Below, in pieces: positions 1 to 8,444 of a stretch of DNA of 64,000 bases. Made by a program: the position numbers and the translations under genes. The notes beneath the pieces are model-generated. The model ran no database searches and had not been told where the DNA came from. It worked only from the letters and a program-made list of their open reading frames with translations. How positions within the stretch are numbered: the first letter of the stretch is position 1; every line of letters starts with the position of its first letter. Source of the stretch: Allocoleopsis franciscana PCC 7113 (GTDB taxonomy: Bacteria; Cyanobacteriota; Cyanobacteriia; Cyanobacteriales; Coleofasciculaceae); contig NC_019738.1 in assembly GCF_000317515.1 (NCBI RefSeq), positions 223,501 to 287,500 of the forward strand, written 5' to 3'.

Positions 1-294
1 GGCTTTTGCTCAAATCGATTTAGAGATTTTACTAATCTAATTCAGGGCAATCTAAAGTCTTTTGTTTCTGCTCAATATACCCTCGAAACGGGTAAACTAT
101 TTCGGATTCCTTCAGTCTGCCAACAACTCCATGTATTGTCAGGTAGTGCTTGGCTAACCGTTGCTGGAGAAGATATTATTTTGACCTCTGGAGAACAAAT
201 ACTACTGGATGCCAATCAAGGCTTGGCTATCTTATCCGCTTTAGGTGGCAAGCCATTGGTTTTAGAAATTAGTTGGATGAGTATGGGTTTTTGA
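1..294 (+). CDS. DUF2917-like protein, 3' part
   Basis: Reading frame 1 is open from the window edge to a TGA at 292-294, so only the last 97 residues are seen. The core has the short beta-strand pattern of DUF2917 proteins (GSAWLTVAGEDIILTSGEQ, then a hydrophobic strand and ILSALGGKPLVLEI). These are small cupin-like proteins of unknown function. The next gene, livF, converges on it from the other strand with a 68-bp gap. The family call rests on pattern resemblance only; the N-terminus lies outside the window. Confidence 0.55.
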   Translation, partial: GFCSNRFRDFTNLIQGNLKSFVSAQYTLETGKLFRIPSVCQQLHVLSGSAWLTVAGEDIILTSGEQILLDANQGLAILSALGGKPLVLEISWMSMGF

Positions 295-362
295 GAGATA
301 CTTGTTTGAGGTATGGAAGTTTTGCTTTACTTGCCAACAAAGTAAAATCTGAACAGCCAATT

Positions 363-1070
363 TTAAGTTTCGCCTAAATATGCCTTGCGAACTGTCTCAT
401 TTGATTGTAAGTCTTTCGCTGTGCCGGTGAGTACAATCTCACCCGTTTGTAGGACATAACCTCGATGGGATACAGTCAAAGCCATACGAGCATTTTGTTC
501 GACTAATAAAATTGTAGTTCCTTGGATGTTAATATCCCGAATAATCGAAAAAATTTGGCTAACCAGCATAGGGGCTAAACCCATACTTGGCTCATCTAAC
601 AATAATAAGCGGGGTCGTGCCATCATAGCTCGTGCGATCGCTAGCATTTGTTGTTCGCCACCACTCAACGTTCCCCCTTTTTGATTAATTCGCTCTCTCA
701 GGCGCGGAAAAAGATGTAATGCTTTTTCCAGATCGGACTTAATTCCAACAGCATCCCGGCGCGAAAAAGCCCCCATTTCGAGATTTTCTTGCACCGTCAT
801 CCGGGGGAAAATGAGACGACCTTCAGGACTTTGAGAAATGCCTAAACGGACAATCGCTTGTGCCGATAATGACTCTAAAGAATTTCCTTCAAATAGGATT
901 TTGCCCTGACGAGGTTTTAATAAGCCTTGAATTGTGCGAAGTGTGGTGGTTTTACCTGCACCATTACTGCCAATTAAACTAACAACTTCACCCTGTTCAA
1001 CCTCTAAAGAAATTCCCTTGAGGGCATGAATGTTACCATAATAAGTGTGAAGGTCTTTGATTTCCAGCAT
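363..1070 (-). CDS. livF: Branched-chain/neutral amino-acid ABC transporter ATPase LivF
   Basis: This 235-residue cytoplasmic ATPase powers amino-acid import together with LivG. Visible motifs are Walker A GSNGAGKTT (residues 34-42), the signature LSGGEQ (135-140) and Walker B LLLLDEP (from 155). The length and the short loops are typical of LivF. It is the last gene of a minus-strand cluster ordered livK, livH, livM, livG, livF, which supplies every part of an importer. In cyanobacteria this family is also known as the N-I neutral amino-acid permease (NatE-type ATPase). Substrate cannot be read from sequence; a urea (Urt) assignment is less likely because no urease genes are nearby. Confidence 0.92.
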   Translation of the reverse strand: MLEIKDLHTYYGNIHALKGISLEVEQGEVVSLIGSNGAGKTTTLRTIQGLLKPRQGKILFEGNSLESLSAQAIVRLGISQSPEGRLIFPRMTVQENLEMGAFSRRDAVGIKSDLEKALHLFPRLRERINQKGGTLSGGEQQMLAIARAMMARPRLLLLDEPSMGLAPMLVSQIFSIIRDINIQGTTILLVEQNARMALTVSHRGYVLQTGEIVLTGTAKDLQSNETVRKAYLGET

Positions 1071-1137
1071 TTTTAAGGGCTAATAGCTAATTGAGCATTG
1101 GTTATTGCAAAAGATTGATAATATTTTTTGATTCCCA

Positions 1138-1926
1138 TTAACGATTAGCCATTGGATCTTCTTCTTCTTTACCTAAATAAGCTTCAATGACACGAGGATC
1201 AGATTGAACTTCAGCGGGAGTGCCTTCAGCAATTTTAGTACCATACTCCATCACACTAACCCTGTCGCTAATGCCCATCACCACCTTCATATCATGTTCA
1301 ATGAGCAAGATGCTCAAATTTAATTCATCCCGGATGCGATGGATAAAACGAGTTAAATCAGCCGTTTCGTTGGGGTTCATTCCAGCCGTTGGCTCATCTA
1401 ATAGGAGTATCTTAGGTTCAGAGGCTAGCGCTCTGGCAATTTCCAAGCGACGCTGATCACCATAGGAGAGGTTTTTGGCTAACTCTGGCCCTTTGGAGGC
1501 ACCTAAACCCACAAAATCAAGCATAGCCAGTGCTTTTTGCCTCGCTTGACGCTCCTCCAGACGCACCTTGGGGGGACGAAGTAAGGCACCGACTAAACCC
1601 GTTTTAAGACGGCTATGTCTACCCACTAAGACATTTTCTAACACCGACATGTTATTAAATAGGCGAATATTCTGGAACGTCCGAGCAATTCCCAGACTTG
1701 TGAGCTTATCAGGTTTTGCCCCAGTAATCTCTTGATTCTCCAGCCGTAATTGACCCGATGTAGGGACATAAATCCCCGTGAGCATATTAAAAAAGGTCGT
1801 TTTGCCTGCTCCGTTTGGGCCAATTAGACTCGCAATAATACCTCTTTCAATCGTAAAATCAACCTGTTTAACGGCGGTCAGTCCCCCGAAACGCATGGTC
1901 AGTTGACGGGCTTCCAGTAGTGACAT
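1138..1926 (-). CDS. livG: Branched-chain/neutral amino-acid ABC transporter ATPase LivG
   Basis: Second ATPase of the importer, 262 residues. Walker A GPNGAGKT is at 36-43, a variant signature LSYGDQRR at 153-160 and Walker B ILLLDEP at 173-179. The Tyr in the signature and the long insert between Walker A and signature (about residues 103-127) are normal for LivG. Its ATG overlaps the livM stop by one base (TAATG), which suggests translational coupling. The gap to livF is 67 bp. In cyanobacterial nomenclature it would be the NatA-type subunit. Confidence 0.92.
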   Translation of the reverse strand: MSLLEARQLTMRFGGLTAVKQVDFTIERGIIASLIGPNGAGKTTFFNMLTGIYVPTSGQLRLENQEITGAKPDKLTSLGIARTFQNIRLFNNMSVLENVLVGRHSRLKTGLVGALLRPPKVRLEERQARQKALAMLDFVGLGASKGPELAKNLSYGDQRRLEIARALASEPKILLLDEPTAGMNPNETADLTRFIHRIRDELNLSILLIEHDMKVVMGISDRVSVMEYGTKIAEGTPAEVQSDPRVIEAYLGKEEEDPMANR

Positions 1927-3488
1927 TATTGACTCCTTGCCTCTGCTAAAGACTCTTTCATCGCATCATCCTGAGAGTGCAGTTCGGCACGATGTAGGGC
2001 ATCTGGCACTAGTCCCTCTGGACGGACGATCATCATAATGACTAAGGTTAAACCAAACAGAAACAGGCGCATCTGAAGTGGGTCAATACTGGTGGCAATA
2101 AAGTCTCTCAATGGTGGACTCCCAATATTAGGTAATACGGAAGTATTCAGGAAACTATTCAAAACTTGCGCCAGTCGAGGAAGATAGAGTCTATCCGCCG
2201 ACATGATAATAATTCCCCCCAGGATGACCCCAGTCATATTACCTAAGCCACCCAAAATCACCATACATAAGATGATGACGGAAACGGAAAAATCGAACAC
2301 GCTGGGAAAGATGGCGCTGATATTAGCGGCATAAAATGCACCTGCAAATCCGGAAAAGGTTGCCCCCATGGCAAAGGCTAATAGTTTCGTTTTGACTAAA
2401 TTAATTCCCATCGCGCTAGCCGCGAGTTCATCTTCACGGATTGCCGTCCATGCTCGTCCCAAGCGAGAATCTTTCAGACGACTAATCATGAAATAGGAGA
2501 ATACAACCAGCAAAAGAATTAAGTAGTACCAGGGCAGATAGTCGCTAGCGTCAAAGGTGCCGATGAACGGGAGAGTAGGGCGACCAATCGGATTAATTCC
2601 AGCTTCACCTCCTGTTAGGTTAAGGGGGCGATCGCATCCGACTAAACAAATCGCCCACTCTGGACGACCTGCTAAGCTACCCACAATTTTAGAGATGGGT
2701 TCCTCAATTCTGACATCCGTTAAATTACGAAAGATAACAGGAACAATTTCCCCAAAACCGAGGGTTACAATGGCTAAGTAATCCCCCCGTAGACGTAAGG
2801 TTGGCGACCCCAAAATCACGCCAAAAATTGCGGCGACCAATGCAGCAATGGGCAGTACAAACCAGAAATTCCAAGCAATATTGAGTTGGGGAGACGATAA
2901 TAAGCCCGTGGTATAAGCCCCGATCGCAAAGAAGGCCGCATAGCCCAAATCCAGTAACCCTGCATAGCCCACTGTAATATTAAGTCCTAAGGCGAGCATG
3001 ATAAAGATTTGGATTTGGATGATGATGGCGATCCAGTTGGTTTGAGCCAATTGATCAACAAAAGGAAAGAGAATCAAAATAAAGGCTAGGGTTACCAGCG
3101 TTGCAGTTCTCCTGCGTCCAATAGGTAAACCTTGTAAGGCTCCCATGACTCCTCCGGCTAAAGCCGCAACAACCAACGCCAAGATCCCATACTGTAAACT
3201 GTCCGATAAGCTGACTATTGGTTGTCCTAAAACGGGTGCGAACAGTGCTTGTAACAAGCTAGCAATTAACAACCAAATTCCCAATACAAGTCCTGCGATC
3301 GCGCCGAGTTTCGCGCCCTCTTGCGGTGTGATAATTCTCCTGCCCTGACAGCGCATAAAGCCCGCTGCCGAACCCAGCAACCAACCGATTACCGCACCAC
3401 TCCAACCACCAAATAGCAAGACAGTGAGAGCTGCGATCGTTCCTAAAATACCACTTGATTTAATTGCCTTAATAATCTGCTGTGTCAT
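1926..3488 (-). CDS. livM: Branched-chain amino-acid ABC transporter permease LivM (long form)
   Basis: Integral membrane permease of 520 residues. The second half carries the LivM core, including the EAA-like loop SRLGRAWTAIREDELAASAMG near residues 339-360 that contacts the ATPases, followed by the conserved GGLGNMTGVILGG segment. The first 130 residues are an extra glycine-rich hydrophobic region with about four predicted membrane spans before the usual start of the family, so the protein is longer than a typical LivM (about 300-420 residues). It ends in TAATG overlap with livG. The spacer to livH upstream is 75 bp and holds a heptanucleotide repeat. Confidence 0.9.
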   Translation of the reverse strand: MTQQIIKAIKSSGILGTIAALTVLLFGGWSGAVIGWLLGSAAGFMRCQGRRIITPQEGAKLGAIAGLVLGIWLLIASLLQALFAPVLGQPIVSLSDSLQYGILALVVAALAGGVMGALQGLPIGRRRTATLVTLAFILILFPFVDQLAQTNWIAIIIQIQIFIMLALGLNITVGYAGLLDLGYAAFFAIGAYTTGLLSSPQLNIAWNFWFVLPIAALVAAIFGVILGSPTLRLRGDYLAIVTLGFGEIVPVIFRNLTDVRIEEPISKIVGSLAGRPEWAICLVGCDRPLNLTGGEAGINPIGRPTLPFIGTFDASDYLPWYYLILLLVVFSYFMISRLKDSRLGRAWTAIREDELAASAMGINLVKTKLLAFAMGATFSGFAGAFYAANISAIFPSVFDFSVSVIILCMVILGGLGNMTGVILGGIIIMSADRLYLPRLAQVLNSFLNTSVLPNIGSPPLRDFIATSIDPLQMRLFLFGLTLVIMMIVRPEGLVPDALHRAELHSQDDAMKESLAEARSQ

Positions 3489-3500
3489 ATCCCTTATGGG

Positions 3501-3526
3501 TAATTGGTAATTGGTAATTGGTAATT
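3501..3526. repeat. Heptanucleotide tandem repeat (TAATTGG)
   Basis: Three perfect copies of TAATTGG plus a partial fourth lie in the livH-livM spacer. Heptamer short tandem repeats are a known feature of filamentous cyanobacterial genomes. Its position inside an operon spacer means it is probably transcribed, but no function is visible. Confidence 0.8.
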
Positions 3527-3563
3527 ACTTTTTATGTATTACTTATGAGCCATTACCCAAATT

Positions 3564-4640
3564 TCATACCTTTTCCTGAACATTCTCTCCCAATAAACCC
3601 CCTGGTCGGAAGGCCAAAATAATCACCAAAACAGCGAATACCCAAGCATTCGTCCAACGGCTAGAGAGATATTGGTCACTTAATGCAGAAAGCAACCCAA
3701 TTAACACCCCACCTAACATGGCACCAATAATGTTGCCAATTCCACCTAACACAGCAGCGGTAAAAGCGCGTAATCCTGCCGTAAAGCCCATCGTAAACAC
3801 AATGGTGTTGTTGTAGAGTCCAACCAGCAGCCCTGCTGCTCCCGCCAATGCCCCACCAATCAAAAAGGTCAACGCAATAATCCGATCCACATCGATCCCC
3901 ATAATCAGCGCTGCATCCCGATTCTGAGCCGTTGCCCGCATCGCTTTACCCAAACGGGTGTACTGCACAAACAGATGTAGCCCCACCATTAAAGCAACAG
4001 CAACAATCAACACAATTAAGTCTTTAGTGGTAAAGACGATACGGGACTCAATGCCCATAGCCTTGAGAATATCAATTCGGGGCAATAAATCAGGAAAGCT
4101 TTTAGGTGCGGCCGCATTAGCCCCCATAACTGGGATAAACGATTTGAGTCCACCCCAAAACAATCCTGTGTTTTGAAAAATAAACGACATTCCAATGGCT
4201 GAGATCAACGGTGCAAGCCGGGGTGCATTCCGCAACGGTCTATAGGCATATCGTTCCGTAATAATGTTTAGACCCGCACAAAAAACAGTCGCGATGATTA
4301 AGGCTACGAACATCGCCGGGATAGCCACTTGTAGAGATACACCATCTGTAACGCCAAAGGCACCAATAACTGTGAGGGAGGCAAATGCACCCAACATATA
4401 TAAGTCCCCGTGAGCAAAATTAATTAGCTCAATAATGCCGTAAACCAACGTGTAACCCAGCGCAATAATGGCAATGATTCCACCGTTAACGAGACCCACC
4501 AAGATTTGTTGGATCAAAACTTGAGGGTCACGAGCGATATCCCCCATAATTCGGGGCAAGTCAAACCCGGCAATGGGACCTAACAAGAGGATCAGGTAGG
4601 CGACAACAAGGTATAGAAGGGGTTTGCGCCATCGTTTCAT
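3564..4640 (-). CDS. livH: Branched-chain amino-acid ABC transporter permease LivH
   Basis: Inner-membrane permease of 358 residues that pairs with LivM to form the translocation path. The family hallmark GYTLVYGIIELINFAHGD is at about residues 62-79, and the cytoplasmic coupling segment TRLGKAMRATAQNRDAA at about 228-244. The protein is longer than the roughly 290-residue enteric LivH because of a central insert (about residues 160-190), as is common in cyanobacterial NatD-type subunits. It is separated from the binding-protein gene upstream by 327 bp, so it may have its own promoter. Confidence 0.92.
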   Translation of the reverse strand: MKRWRKPLLYLVVAYLILLLGPIAGFDLPRIMGDIARDPQVLIQQILVGLVNGGIIAIIALGYTLVYGIIELINFAHGDLYMLGAFASLTVIGAFGVTDGVSLQVAIPAMFVALIIATVFCAGLNIITERYAYRPLRNAPRLAPLISAIGMSFIFQNTGLFWGGLKSFIPVMGANAAAPKSFPDLLPRIDILKAMGIESRIVFTTKDLIVLIVAVALMVGLHLFVQYTRLGKAMRATAQNRDAALIMGIDVDRIIALTFLIGGALAGAAGLLVGLYNNTIVFTMGFTAGLRAFTAAVLGGIGNIIGAMLGGVLIGLLSALSDQYLSSRWTNAWVFAVLVIILAFRPGGLLGENVQEKV

Positions 4641-4967
4641 AACGGTTGGTTAGAGGTTGCTATAGTGCGTATAGATTATAGAGCGAAGCTCTTACCAAAT
4701 CCGGGTAAACTACCCCTTTGTTGGTGGAGACAAGGCAGGAGGCAGGAGGCAGAAGGCAGAAGGCAGAAGGCAGAAGGCAGAAGGCAGCTATCAAGGAAGA
4801 TTTGGTATCAGATGCTCATGGACTCGCTACCGCTTCGCGAGCGGTTATGCCGTAAGGTGCTTATGGGTGAATACGGTTCATCCATCGCGATCAGTCCTTA
4901 GTCAGTCGAGGGAAATTGACCCTCAACTCAGGACTAACGACTCGGTAAAGTGAGCTAGCTGTGCCAC
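4641..4967. other. livK-livH intergenic region
   Basis: This 327-bp spacer holds the (AGGCAGA) heptamer array at 4733-4788 and, just after it, a cyanobacteria-type palindromic stretch around 4827-4850 (CGCTACCGCTTCGCGAGCGG). No coding potential or clear terminator is visible. Confidence 0.6.
4733..4788. repeat. Heptanucleotide tandem repeat, eight copies
   Basis: Eight consecutive heptamers are present: two AGGCAGG, five AGGCAGA and one AGGCAGC. The unit is out of register with codons. A degenerate copy of the same motif occurs near 61073-61130 (AAGGCAGAAG and AGTAGGCAGAAGG), so the motif is dispersed. Such arrays vary in copy number between strains. Confidence 0.9.
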
Positions 4968-6230
4968 TTACTGCGCTTTGAGTACACTCACAAACTCCCA
5001 CTTGCCATTTTTGACAACATTCCCTGATAAAGTGGTGAGGGTTGTGTCGCCATTTGGGTCAAAACTCCAAGTTCCGAGTACCCCATTAAAATCTTTGGTA
5101 TTCAGGACAGCTTCCCGAATGGCATCGCGGTCATTTTTGCAGACTTTGTTAATGGCATCTACAATCACCTTGGCAGATTCATAGCCATAAGCCGCATAGG
5201 CTTCGGGTTCTGCCGCGTATTTTTTCTTGTAGCTCTCATACCACTTTTGGCCTGTCCCTTTTAGCTCTTTGGCTGGCACGCCGCCAAAGGTGGCATAAAC
5301 ACCTTCGGCATCTTTACCGGCTGCATCAATTAACGCCTTTTCAAAGATGCCATCCGGCCCCATGAATTTGACCTTATCCCCACTCATCCCAACGTTACGC
5401 ATATCCTTAATTAACTGTCCAGCGTTGGTTTGAGTTGTGCCCCCAAAATAGATGAGGTCGGGTCCGAGGGCTTTGATTTTGGTCATCAAGGCTTTATAGT
5501 CACTGGCTTTGGCGTCGATTCCTTCGTGTCCTAAAACTTGCAACCCTTCCTTTTTGGCGGTCGCTTCAAAAATATCAGCTAGCCCTTTGCCGTAAAGTTC
5601 TTGATCATCGAGAATAAAAACTTTTTTGGCTCCTAGGGATTTAGCCCATTTAGCCCCTGCAACCCCCTGAAGATCATCAGCCGGAACCACACGCGCATAG
5701 TTCCGCTTGCCATTGGGATAATAAATATTAGGCTCATTGGCCTCGCCCTTTCCAGGTTTAGTCAAGCCAGGATAAGTATTGGCAGGACTAACCATGACTA
5801 AGTTGGACTTGTTGAGAATGGGAATAGATAGCTTAGCCGCACCGGAGTTAAAGTGACCAATCACCGCAACTACGGATTTATCGGCAACCGCTTTGTTGGC
5901 GTTTGAGGTAACCTGTGCGGGGTCCCATTTGCCAGCGGCAGCCGTAGCATCGTCATAGCTTTCATAAGTAATCTTGACCTTGCCATCACAAGCCGTTGAG
6001 TTGGTTTCATCAAGAACTTGCTTGATCCCATTCACAATGGTTTGATTCTGACCTATGCCACTTCCTGTCATGGGCAGACTGGAAACAATTTTGACTGTGT
6101 TTCCATCAGCGGTGGTTCCTCCTTGGTTACCCGTACAAGCTGCCGCGAGCACGCCTGTCGCCAGGGTTGTGAGGGCTAGAGCCATTGCTGAACGGGGTTT
6201 GAGGCTATGAACTAAGGCGAGTTTACTCAT
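4968..6230 (-). CDS. livK: Branched-chain/neutral amino-acid ABC transporter substrate-binding lipoprotein
   Basis: Extracytoplasmic binding protein of the LivJ/LivK (Peripla_BP_6) family, about 420 residues. The chosen ATG (MSKLALVHS) has a good ribosome site AAAGGAGAG upstream; a GTG nine codons earlier would place that site inside the gene. The N-terminus has a positively charged start, a hydrophobic stretch and a lipobox (LAAAC), so it is probably lipid-anchored. Then come the two lobes, with the typical VKIVSSLPMTGSG opening and a late AYGYESAKVIVDAI helix. It opens the transporter cluster. The NatB-type neutral amino-acid receptor is the nearest cyanobacterial role. Confidence 0.9.
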   Translation of the reverse strand: MSKLALVHSLKPRSAMALALTTLATGVLAAACTGNQGGTTADGNTVKIVSSLPMTGSGIGQNQTIVNGIKQVLDETNSTACDGKVKITYESYDDATAAAGKWDPAQVTSNANKAVADKSVVAVIGHFNSGAAKLSIPILNKSNLVMVSPANTYPGLTKPGKGEANEPNIYYPNGKRNYARVVPADDLQGVAGAKWAKSLGAKKVFILDDQELYGKGLADIFEATAKKEGLQVLGHEGIDAKASDYKALMTKIKALGPDLIYFGGTTQTNAGQLIKDMRNVGMSGDKVKFMGPDGIFEKALIDAAGKDAEGVYATFGGVPAKELKGTGQKWYESYKKKYAAEPEAYAAYGYESAKVIVDAINKVCKNDRDAIREAVLNTKDFNGVLGTWSFDPNGDTTLTTLSGNVVKNGKWEFVSVLKAQ

Positions 6231-6395
6231 TTGAATGTTTCTCTCCTTTACTGTCACCAGTAGATCACAATTGAATAAATCTACATCTTAAGCGCATCTT
6301 CCTCTAGACCGATGATTGGTAACGGTTTTTGAAACGCCAATCCAGTTACTGCCCAGCCTTAATAGGGTGACGAAGGGTAATTATTAATGGATTAA

Positions 6396-6487
6396 CGGAG
6401 AGGGAGGGATTCGAACCCTCGGTACGGAGTTACCTGCCGTACAACAGATTAGCAATCTGCCGCTTTCGACCACTCAGCCACCTCTCC
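6396..6487 (-). tRNA. tRNA-Ser(GCT)
   Basis: On the minus strand the 7-bp acceptor stem GGAGAGG/CCTCTCC encloses a D arm, an anticodon stem with loop bases around GCT (CAGATTGCTAATCTG), a long variable arm and a T arm (GGTTCGAATCC). The long variable arm and 92-nt length are those of a type II serine tRNA reading AGC/AGU. CCA is not encoded. Confidence 0.95.
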
Positions 6488-7098
6488 AGGTGGGTTTTTA
6501 CGGTTTGGTCAAGGTTTGACTACATTTGATATTCATCGGATAGCCATTCCGTTTTGACCGCTTTATCAGTGTAGCACCTTAGCGGTATGGGTCAACTACT
6601 GCCGAACACTTCTTACTCGGTTTTATTCGCACAGCGTTCAATCACCTTTAGTCAGCCTAACAGAATTCCCCTGTAGCCGTGGCGACTCAAGCTGGGCTTT
6701 GGTTGGTGTCTAAAAAGGGAATTTCCCCTCTTTTGCTTCGTAAACCCTGGTTATCCAGCTTTGTTGACTTTACATTTTGCAACTTTGGGCGCTCAACGGT
6801 ATACTGATTTGCGAAGAAGAGAGCGTTCTCTCTTTCGTAAGGAAAGAATTGTCTTTCCTGGCAATTGGAGGAGAAATACTACGAGGAGAAATCGCGATTT
6901 GCGTTAGGTGACTACCTAGACTCAGCCGTTTTCCGGTTAGTCAGACATCTCTACCCATCAGGAGAGGTAAAGCTCCACCCTTGACTCTTAACATTTCTTA
7001 AATAAAATAGAAGAAAGTTCGTGATGAGGGAAACGTGGGTAAGAAGTAGACCGTTAATCCGTTCAAACCTTCGTCAAAATCCAGAACCAATCAAACCT
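6488..7098. other. tRNA-Ser to glycosyltransferase intergenic region
   Basis: About 600 bp without a convincing gene. It contains a hairpin at about 6839-6858 (AGGAAAGA, ATTG loop, TCTTTCCT) and two ribosome-site-like purine runs (GGAGGAGAA, GAGGAGAAA at 6868-6888) that are not followed by a usable reading frame. It may be a long leader for the downstream gene. If translation starts upstream, the CDS would begin at GTG 7021 or ATG 7024. Confidence 0.5.
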
Positions 7099-8367
7099 AT
7101 GGACATTACAAGCAAACAGCACATTGCTCTGATCTCAGTACACGGTGACCCAGCAGTGGAAATCGGAAAAGAAGAGGCTGGGGGACAGAACGTTTATGTG
7201 CGCCAAGTGGGTGAAGCGCTTGCCAACCAAGGATGGCATGTTGATATGTTTACCCGTTGCTCCAGTGCAGAGCAACCCAAAATCGTTGAGCATAGTCCGC
7301 GCTGTCGGACTATTCGTTTAACAGCAGGTCCAGAGGAATTTGTACCGCGAGACGAAATTTTTGGGTATGCCAACACGTTTGTGGAGGAACTCGTTAAGTT
7401 TCAACAGCAGTCTGGGATTAAGTATTCGCTAGTACACACGAATTATTGGATTTCTGCCTGGGTGGGAATGGAACTGAAAAAGCGCCAAGCCGTGAAGCAG
7501 GTTCATACCTACCATTCGTTGGGTGCGGTTAAATATAAGTCGGTGACAACGATCCCCATGATTGCCACTACCCGATTGAACTTTGAAAAGGCGGTTTTGG
7601 AGACAGCCGAGCGAATTGTGGCAACGAGTCCGCAGGAAACCGAACACATGCGATCGCTCGTTTCTACGAAAGGCAATATTGACATCATTCCCTGTGGTAC
7701 TGACATTCACCGTTTTGGTGCCTTGAGTAAGGAAGCAGCGCGTGCCGCCTTAGGTATCGACTCAGACGCCAAAATGGTCTTCTATGTAGGACGCTTTGAC
7801 GAGCGCAAGGGCATTGAAACCCTAGTGCGAGCCGTGGGTCAGTCAAAGTTGCGGGGTCATGAGAAGATTAAGCTCGTGATCGGTGGTGGCTCTCGTCCTG
7901 GTCAAAGTGATGGCATAGAGCGTGAGCGGATTGAAAAAATTGTCGCTGAACTTGGGATGAGTGATTTCACGATCTTCCCCGGACGTATCGGGGATGATAT
8001 CCTCCCGGCATACTACACCGCCGCTGATGTCTGTGTAGTGCCCAGCCATTACGAACCCTTTGGTTTGGTAGCAATTGAAGCAATGGCCTGTGGCACACCC
8101 GTTGTTGCCAGCGATGTCGGCGGTTTACAATTTACTGTGGTTCCCGAACAAACCGGTCTTTTGGCACCCGCCAAAGATGAAGTTGCCTTTGCCACAGCAA
8201 TTGACCGCATTCTGTCTAACCCCGAATGGCGGAATCAACTGGGTCAAGGCGCGAGAAAGCGTGTTGAAGAGAAGTTTAGCTGGGATGGTGTCGCGCATCA
8301 ACTAAGCGAACTCTACACAAAGTTATTAGAGAAGCCGGCGAAAGCATTGGAACAAGTTAGCGCTTAA
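7099..8367 (+). CDS. GT4-family glycosyltransferase (sucrose-phosphate-synthase-like)
   Basis: GT-B fold, retaining glycosyltransferase of 422 residues. The N-terminal domain opens with IALISVHGDP and GGQNVYV (residues 28-34), the acceptor-side glycine loop shared with sucrose synthases, sucrose-phosphate synthases and MshA. The donor domain contains YVGRFDERKG and the EX7E motif (E319 to E327 in HYEPFGLVAIEAMACG). Sugar and acceptor cannot be decided from sequence; sucrose-phosphate synthase, MshA-type or lipid/glycan transfer are all possible. An in-frame start 26 codons upstream exists, but the homology-like region begins at this ATG. A hairpin with a T-run follows the stop. Confidence 0.85.
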   Translation: MDITSKQHIALISVHGDPAVEIGKEEAGGQNVYVRQVGEALANQGWHVDMFTRCSSAEQPKIVEHSPRCRTIRLTAGPEEFVPRDEIFGYANTFVEELVKFQQQSGIKYSLVHTNYWISAWVGMELKKRQAVKQVHTYHSLGAVKYKSVTTIPMIATTRLNFEKAVLETAERIVATSPQETEHMRSLVSTKGNIDIIPCGTDIHRFGALSKEAARAALGIDSDAKMVFYVGRFDERKGIETLVRAVGQSKLRGHEKIKLVIGGGSRPGQSDGIERERIEKIVAELGMSDFTIFPGRIGDDILPAYYTAADVCVVPSHYEPFGLVAIEAMACGTPVVASDVGGLQFTVVPEQTGLLAPAKDEVAFATAIDRILSNPEWRNQLGQGARKRVEEKFSWDGVAHQLSELYTKLLEKPAKALEQVSA

Positions 8368-8392
8368 ACACCTTGAGCAAATGATGATCCCT

Positions 8393-8438
8393 AGCCTGCT
8401 GGTTGTAAGACTTATACTCTTTCAGCCGCAGGCTTTTT
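8393..8438 (+). terminator. Probable intrinsic terminator after the glycosyltransferase
   Basis: Arms AGCCTGC and GCAGGCT enclose a long loop (about 28 nt) and are followed by TTTT. It lies 26 bp after the glycosyltransferase stop, and the convergent mscS-type gene ends just beyond it at 8445. The long loop lowers confidence. Confidence 0.5.
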
Positions 8439-8444
8439 GATTGG

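Noticed and set aside
329-350. Terminator between the DUF2917 gene and livF
   Set aside because: The stem TTTACTT/AAGTAAA is short and A/T only, too weak to call.
4968-6257. Urea transporter (UrtABCDE) assignment for the ABC cluster
   Set aside because: There is no urease or NtcA-box evidence, and the binding protein reads more like a general amino-acid receptor. Liv/Nat is the safer name.
6255-6257. GTG start for livK
   Set aside because: The ribosome site AAAGGAGAG lies downstream of this codon, so the ATG nine codons later is used.
6839-6990. Riboswitch in the leader of the glycosyltransferase
   Set aside because: A hairpin and purine runs are present, but no known riboswitch consensus (cobalamin, TPP, glutamine, SAM) could be matched.
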